The notes beneath the pieces are model-generated. The model made no database searches. It had not been told where the DNA came from and saw nothing but the letters and a program-made list of their open reading frames with translations. Of a stretch of 64,000 nt of DNA, positions 58,894 to 64,000 are shown piece by piece. The position numbers were made by a program, and so were the translations under genes. Source of the stretch: Polytrichum commune (lineage: Eukaryota > Streptophyta > Polytrichopsida > Polytrichales > Polytrichaceae); NCBI GenBank assembly GCA_950295325.1, contig OX485804.1, forward strand, positions 69,602,033 through 69,666,032. Reading direction: 5' to 3'. How positions within the stretch are numbered: position 1 is the stretch's first letter; each line of letters opens with the position of its first letter.

Positions 58894-61786
58894 TGAACCT
58901 GCGCACTTCACGCCACAATGGAGTCGGGGGAGCGGTGAGCAATTGTCCTATGGTGGTTGTGAAAGTGTTTGGAACTTATGTGATGTTCTTTTTTGGGGGT
59001 GGGGAGGGGGTGGAATCAAGGGCCCATACCTTGATTACGTGCAATTGCCTCAGCCAAACATGGAATCTCAAACCCTTCCTCGCCTATGTTTTATGTCGTG
59101 TATGTTTTGTTGTGATATGTGGTTGTTCTTATGAATGTTATTGGTATAGCATGGGATGTGGTCAAATGCGAGGTGGATCTCACAGTTTGGTATGAGCGCA
59201 GGGTGCAAGCACGGTCAAGTACACAACTCCATTACCCTACATAGGTTTAAGTGAAACCGATTCATAATTATATACTGACTTTGAATTTTGTGAATAAAAA
59301 AATACAAACCTTTAAAAAACATATTAATCTACAAAGCCAAGCAATTTATGTTGACAAAAAAAGAGGAAAAATCTACATATTTTAGAAGACAAAGCAAGTA
59401 TTGTGCAAGTAGTTATATTGAACACATAATTGTCTAAGATTTGCCTAAAACATGATAAAATTACATTAAATTGATGTATTTCTACAAAAAAAATTGTAAT
59501 GGTGCCCTTAAGTTTAGAATGTATTCAAGGACTATGAAAAATAAATCCAACTTCAAAATATTTAAGGTCTTGAAATCTACGACCAAATCCATATATTGCC
59601 ATTACCTTTTGAGCATTATTTTAAAGGATAAGTTTTTAAGATCTCATCTTCATATTCTATATTTGAGCACCTAACACAACAATAGAGGGCACCTTGAAAA
59701 AATAATCAGAACTAAACAACACTTTGCTACTACTTTTAGGTGTTTGACCAAAAATTCATGGTTTGAGTACATTGGAGCACTTTTTCCGTATACTTGACCG
59801 TGCTTGCTCCCCGCAAGCAAGGTGAATCTCACTTTCTTGGTAATTGTGGGGCCAACCCTCCCTCCGCGATCGACCTTGAATGTGTTTCTTGAATCCATGT
59901 CAACCATAATCACTTCAAAAGGGGAAGGGGGGGGGGGGTAAGTTGAAGCACGACACATTCCTCGAACTATACTTTGTAAGCTTGAGGAATGCATGCAATC
60001 TAGGGCCTTTCGATGTGCTTGCTTGTTGTGCTTGTGAGTTGGAGGCATTCTCCTGTGGGAGCAAGATTTATGACCTCGAATGCTCCACCCCTCCCCGAGC
60101 AAATGCCAATGTAAAGTTGATATGCCACGAGGTTTGCCCTTCATGCTCAACCCAACTATGAGAAAAAATCATGTTTTTTTGCCAATTTGAGATTTGGCTC
60201 TAGGCCCTCATAACTGTTTTTTAGACTCAAAGAGCTTATGTATCGCCCTTGGCTACTACTTTATATATATAGAAATATTTCCATATATTTCAATCTTGCT
60301 TTCACTATGTATAGGCAATGTGTGAAAATATAAAGTTATTTTTGTCAATGTATACTAAATAAACATGTTTGTAATAGCCACATATGCAACAATCTGTGAT
60401 TGCCTAAAGCTAACCAATCAAAATTCATAATACTCCAAAAAAAGGTTGGTATGTAGGTAGAAGTAGCTACAATAAATACTTCAATAAGTGAGGGTGAGAA
60501 ATTAGTGAAAGCAATACGAAATTCCTTTACATTATGAATTAGTGCCACCAAAAGATCCAGGAAGCACTCTTCATCTCGGCGCTTGACACTATTCACTTAA
60601 AGTATTGGCATTTGGCATGAAAATATCAACACTTGACACCAATCATTAAAAACATCCGCACTGACAAGCATGTGGCACACATTGATCATAAACATGCATT
60701 AATATTCTTGAAATCTATGGTAAATGAACATAAAATGTACCATAGTCACGTGACACATTGGGAATCGTGGTAGTCCAATATCGTATAGATTATAGGTGTT
60801 TGACACAAGACTTGGATATAATGATTTGTGGGTTTTGATATACGTGCTCATTCGTTGTGCCATCATGCTTGCTCATCCACTAACACTATGCCACATGTCA
60901 TCCATCTCTACGTTGTCTACCCTAGTTACGATGGGGAAATTGTTGCATGATGAAGAAGAAGAAGAACTCCGGTCTCCGAAGGAGGCCAGAGTGAATAGAG
61001 TTTATGTTCATAAAACATCCTTGGCCACACCTTAGGGCAATGGCATTAGATGTAAAACTACTTCACCCTTTGAAGGGAGTAAACACCACATCAGTGACAA
61101 TAGCCTTTACCGGTAACCGGTAGTACGTGACCTTCAGTAGCGGTAGTCATGATGGCGTTATATGGGGGAGGGGTATATCGGATTTGTAAGTGTTTAGTTA
61201 TGCCATATCGTGTAGGTCTGTGATAGGCTGTCTATTTTCTAGCTGCCTATTGTGAACTAATATGAAATGTGCATATATTGTATGGCAATTATGTTGATTT
61301 GTTTAAATGTGTTTTTGATTTTCATGGTAGGGGGTTTAAGTTTTGTTTATAGTTCTTTCATTGATGGGATGTGAGTTGAGGCTCTTGCATCTGCAACTAA
61401 AACCATATGTGGTGCTAAATTTCATCCTCTCAATGCGACACTGTTGATGAGCGGTTGATATTTTGTGGTTTTTCTCTTAAGAGTTTTTGCAATAAACATG
61501 TTGTTACAATATGTAAATTCTATAAATTGTATGATGATTTTTGGTGTAGGGGCTTCAAGTGGCGGATAATTGTATGGGTGACCTATGGTGCACAATATGT
61601 GAGTTGCATGATGATAAGTAATAGAGTGAGGCCACCCCAACCAACATTTGAATGCAAAACGTAGGGTGGGGAAATGATGGGGTTATTGAGGTTTGGGTGC
61701 TACAAATGTTGTGTGACCCACTTCACATAAATTTTAAAAGTGTCCCCCGTCATACACTTAATTTGGTGTGTTCAGTCCATTGTTAA
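58894..61786. other. Gene-free region with an inverted fragment pair
   Basis: GCAAGCACGGTCAAGTA near 59207 is inverted near 59796 (TACTTGACCGTGCTTGC), and GAGGTGGATCTCAC near 59170 resembles the inverse of GTGAATCTCAC near 59820, so a decayed inverted element spans about 59160-59840. Poly-G tracts are near 59930. No gene supported. Confidence 0.45.
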
Positions 61787-62297
61787 GGGCCGCTTCACAC
61801 TATGGCTGAAGGTCAAGAGGTTGTTGATTTCCACCAATCAAATTGCTAGAAACCAAGAATTTTGGCTTCTCGACCCTTCACTCTTAGAGGCCAAAGTCCA
61901 AAGGCCGTCGATTTCCAAAATGCGTACATGGCAATATTTTTTGACAAGGGCAACGGACTCTCAAAGGAAGTTTGGGTCGGACGGGAATGGAAACCCAAAC
62001 TATGGTCGAGAGGCCGTTGATTTTTTTCATTAAAAAGAAAAAGAAAAAGAAAAAGAAAGACAAGATCTTGGCCGTTAGATTGGAAGCGTTGTTTTGGGCA
62101 AGGAATAAAGTGGGATGCTCCTTCTTCCTTTGGACTTTGGGCTTGGCCTTTGGAGGCTTCACACTATGGTTGGCTGAAAGGCTCCAATTCATGTATTTTA
62201 TTGGCTATTTTCAGCCCATTTCTTTGGACTCTCAACAAAGTTTGACCTTTCAATTCCATGACCTCTCAACTTGGACGGCCATAGTGTGAATCAACCC
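61787..62297. mobile_element. Harbinger/Tourist-like MITE, family A, copy 2
   Basis: TAA flanks both ends (61784-61786 and 62298-62300). The left end is GGGCCGCTTCACACTATGGC, the right end GGCCATAGTGTGAATCAACCC. It is collinear with 10276-10842 (GGAAACCCAAACTATGGTCG, GCTATTTTCAGCCCATTTCT and others) but lacks the ~80-base tandem duplication. A run of GAAAAA units is near 62036. Confidence 0.9.
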
Positions 62298-63079
62298 TAA
62301 GTATTGTCCTACATGGCCCGTTTCAAATCTAAGAATTTTAAAATTTCATAAACTAAACCAACAAACTTGAGAATTGATGTTTTCCAAAAAAAAAAAAACC
62401 AATACGAATTGGCAGTTCCTAAAATAATAAATTATATACATTTTGGCACTTTTATGAAATCATATAAATTTCATTGAAGCCGCCTAGGTGTATATAGCAC
62501 AGTCATGTGAAGCAACTGCCTAGTTCCTTCGGACTATGCTTTGGCAACCCAAATAGGAAATCTATTGAATTTCGAGCTTTCCAAATTTGAACACCCCATG
62601 TTGAGTGCATGTTATCGACTACTTTTTCCCATCTCCCACGCCTAGTTATTCACCACTACACTAAAGTGTCCAAGTAGTTTAGATTACCGTTTAGAGTTAC
62701 GCATTGCTATAATAGGTTACCGGGTGTATCATCTTTCACCCAAACAACATAAGTACACTAACTATGATATTTAGTGTCGCCAATTCTAAGTGTCTTGCTC
62801 AATACTAATTGTAAACCGTGGTATTGTGAAGGCCATGTGGGTGCGTGCGGTGCCATCTTGAAGTGGGTCCAAGCCAACTCAACTACATGGAGCCAACAAG
62901 GCATAGGCGGCCTACAACTTAGGTCAAAGCAAGTTATTCATGAGGGGGATGTGGGGTCCCTTTGAGCTAGGATTAAGTTGTTGGATGCCTTGACTAGGTT
63001 TTGAGGAGTTGAATGCAACCCCGAAATATGGCCTCGGGGTTGGAGCCCGGGCACTCGTTGTAGGGTTGGGAAACAATAA
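62298..63079. other. Gene-free; fragments of two other repeats
   Basis: About 62670-62725 matches the left end of the MITE at 41923, and 62754-62830 matches the CACTAAATA element at 39246-39619 (GATATTTAGTGTCGCCAATT, TCTTGCTCAATACTAATTGT, AAACCG). Nothing else seen. Confidence 0.55.
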
Positions 63080-63609
63080 GGGCCGTTTTACACCTAGAGG
63101 CCGGGCCAATTCCCCTTGAGGTTGATTGCATGAAATTTCAGCCTTTTTTGGGTTGGAGGCCAGCCTCAACTACACATTATGATGAGATTGTAATGGGGGC
63201 CAATTTTCCCATATGTAAAGGCTTTAGGGCCAAGAAGCTAGGCCGATTCAATAAATCTAGCACAATTCAATGGATCTAGCATAATCCAACATAGAACCGT
63301 TTGAATTTCCACATGGATCTAGCATAATCCAATGGATACGGTTTGTTGAAAAAAAATCATATTTTATTACAGTAAAGTTTTTAAGAATTGAAATATGACA
63401 TTGGCCTTCATTTTGGGTGTACCCAACTCAACAAGCTCAGGTTGTGTCAGACCATGCATTTATTGATTAAAATTTTAATACCACCAAATTGGCCTCGCTT
63501 CTAGGTGTAAAGGAGTTGGGGCCGACTTCAACCTTTTGGCCAATCATAAGCGAGGATTTCAAGCCTCTTACACGACGAATTGGCCCGGCCTCTAGGTGTA
63601 AAGCGGTCC
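63080..63609. mobile_element. Harbinger-like MITE, family D
   Basis: TAA flanks both sides (63077-63079, 63610-63612). Left end GGGCCGTTTTACACCTAGAG then GCCGGGCCAATT; the right end is its complement with three changes, ending GTGTAAAGCGGTCC. An internal copy of the end (TTCTAGGTGTAAAGGAG) lies near 63500. 530 bp, no transposase. AATCCAATGGAT-type words repeat near 63240-63330. Confidence 0.88.
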
Positions 63610-64000
63610 TAATATAAAAATTATGGGGAACGGTTGGGCCATCTTTTATAGCCAACCCATGGTTGTTGTGTTATTGGCAAGGATAGAGAGCCTCTGAACA
63701 TGCTCTCAATGTTGAGGGATTGAAGAGAATGGCATGGGAACGGGTGGGAACAAACAACATGAATGAGCAAGATAAAGGCTACAAATGTCCTTCCAAGGAC
63801 TCAAGTCCATTCTCATAGAATTTAAGGGATGTGCTAAAAAAAAAGATCAAAGCAAAAAATTCTATTGTGGTCCAATCGTGGTAAAGATCTATTTGAGTTA
63901 TCTATACCTGAATGGTCAACAATGGTACATATACAAATGACCATTTTTTAAAAGCTTATTGTGCATGCATATACATGTTACTTGTTATGTTTCACATTTA
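63610..64000. other. No gene seen
   Basis: AT-rich DNA to the window edge without a supported feature. Confidence 0.5.

Overview
The window is nuclear DNA of a land plant. Its genes have many short introns with GT-AG borders, several encode plant-type proteins (an L-type lectin receptor kinase, a phragmoplast-class kinesin-12, an ERL1-type exonuclease), and the intergenic DNA is AT-rich. Protein texture and compact introns look more like a spore-bearing plant, perhaps a moss, than a flowering plant; this is an impression and not a demonstrated placement. Only five intact protein genes are supported in 64 kb. Most of the rest is non-autonomous DNA transposons and other repeats.

Layout. 0-3 kb: a long inverted-repeat element. 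3.9-6.3 kb (-): intronless L-type lectin receptor kinase with a Ser-rich insert in its kinase C-lobe. 7.9-11.2 kb (+): six-exon ERI1/ERL1-like 3'-5' exoribonuclease carrying a Harbinger-like MITE in its last intron. 13.1-13.9 kb (+): intronless YIF1 ER-Golgi membrane protein behind a duplicated leader. 16.6-17.5 kb: tandem array of ~210-bp units. 20.5-26.8 kb (+): kinesin-12 with 23 coding exons. 27-33 kb: gene-free, with two MITEs at its end. 34.8-38.5 kb: wreck of a gene for a protein with an amaranthin/agglutinin lectin domain followed by an aerolysin-like (ETX/MTX2) region, broken by frameshifts, stops and four insertions (a CCGGTT-rich repeat, a pogo-like element, two hAT-like elements). 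39-48 kb: gene-free, with a palindromic element, a small MITE and a hAT-like element full of a CCCATG minisatellite. 48.7-51.7 kb (-): five-exon FEX/CrcB fluoride exporter with a GC-rich leader. 53.7-64 kb: gene-free, dominated by a CACTA-ended inverted pair, a hairpin-rich CCGGTT locus, a foldback element and two more Harbinger-like MITEs.

The intact genes do not form a pathway: surface signalling, RNA trimming, ER-Golgi traffic, cell-plate microtubules and fluoride export are unrelated housekeeping or sensing jobs. The notable biology is the transposon landscape. Several insertions can be dated relative to each other from their target-site duplications, four Harbinger-like elements share GGGCC-type ends and TWA target sites, and one of them sits in an intron of a gene whose family trims small RNAs. 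All exon models were built by eye from family alignment and splice signals.
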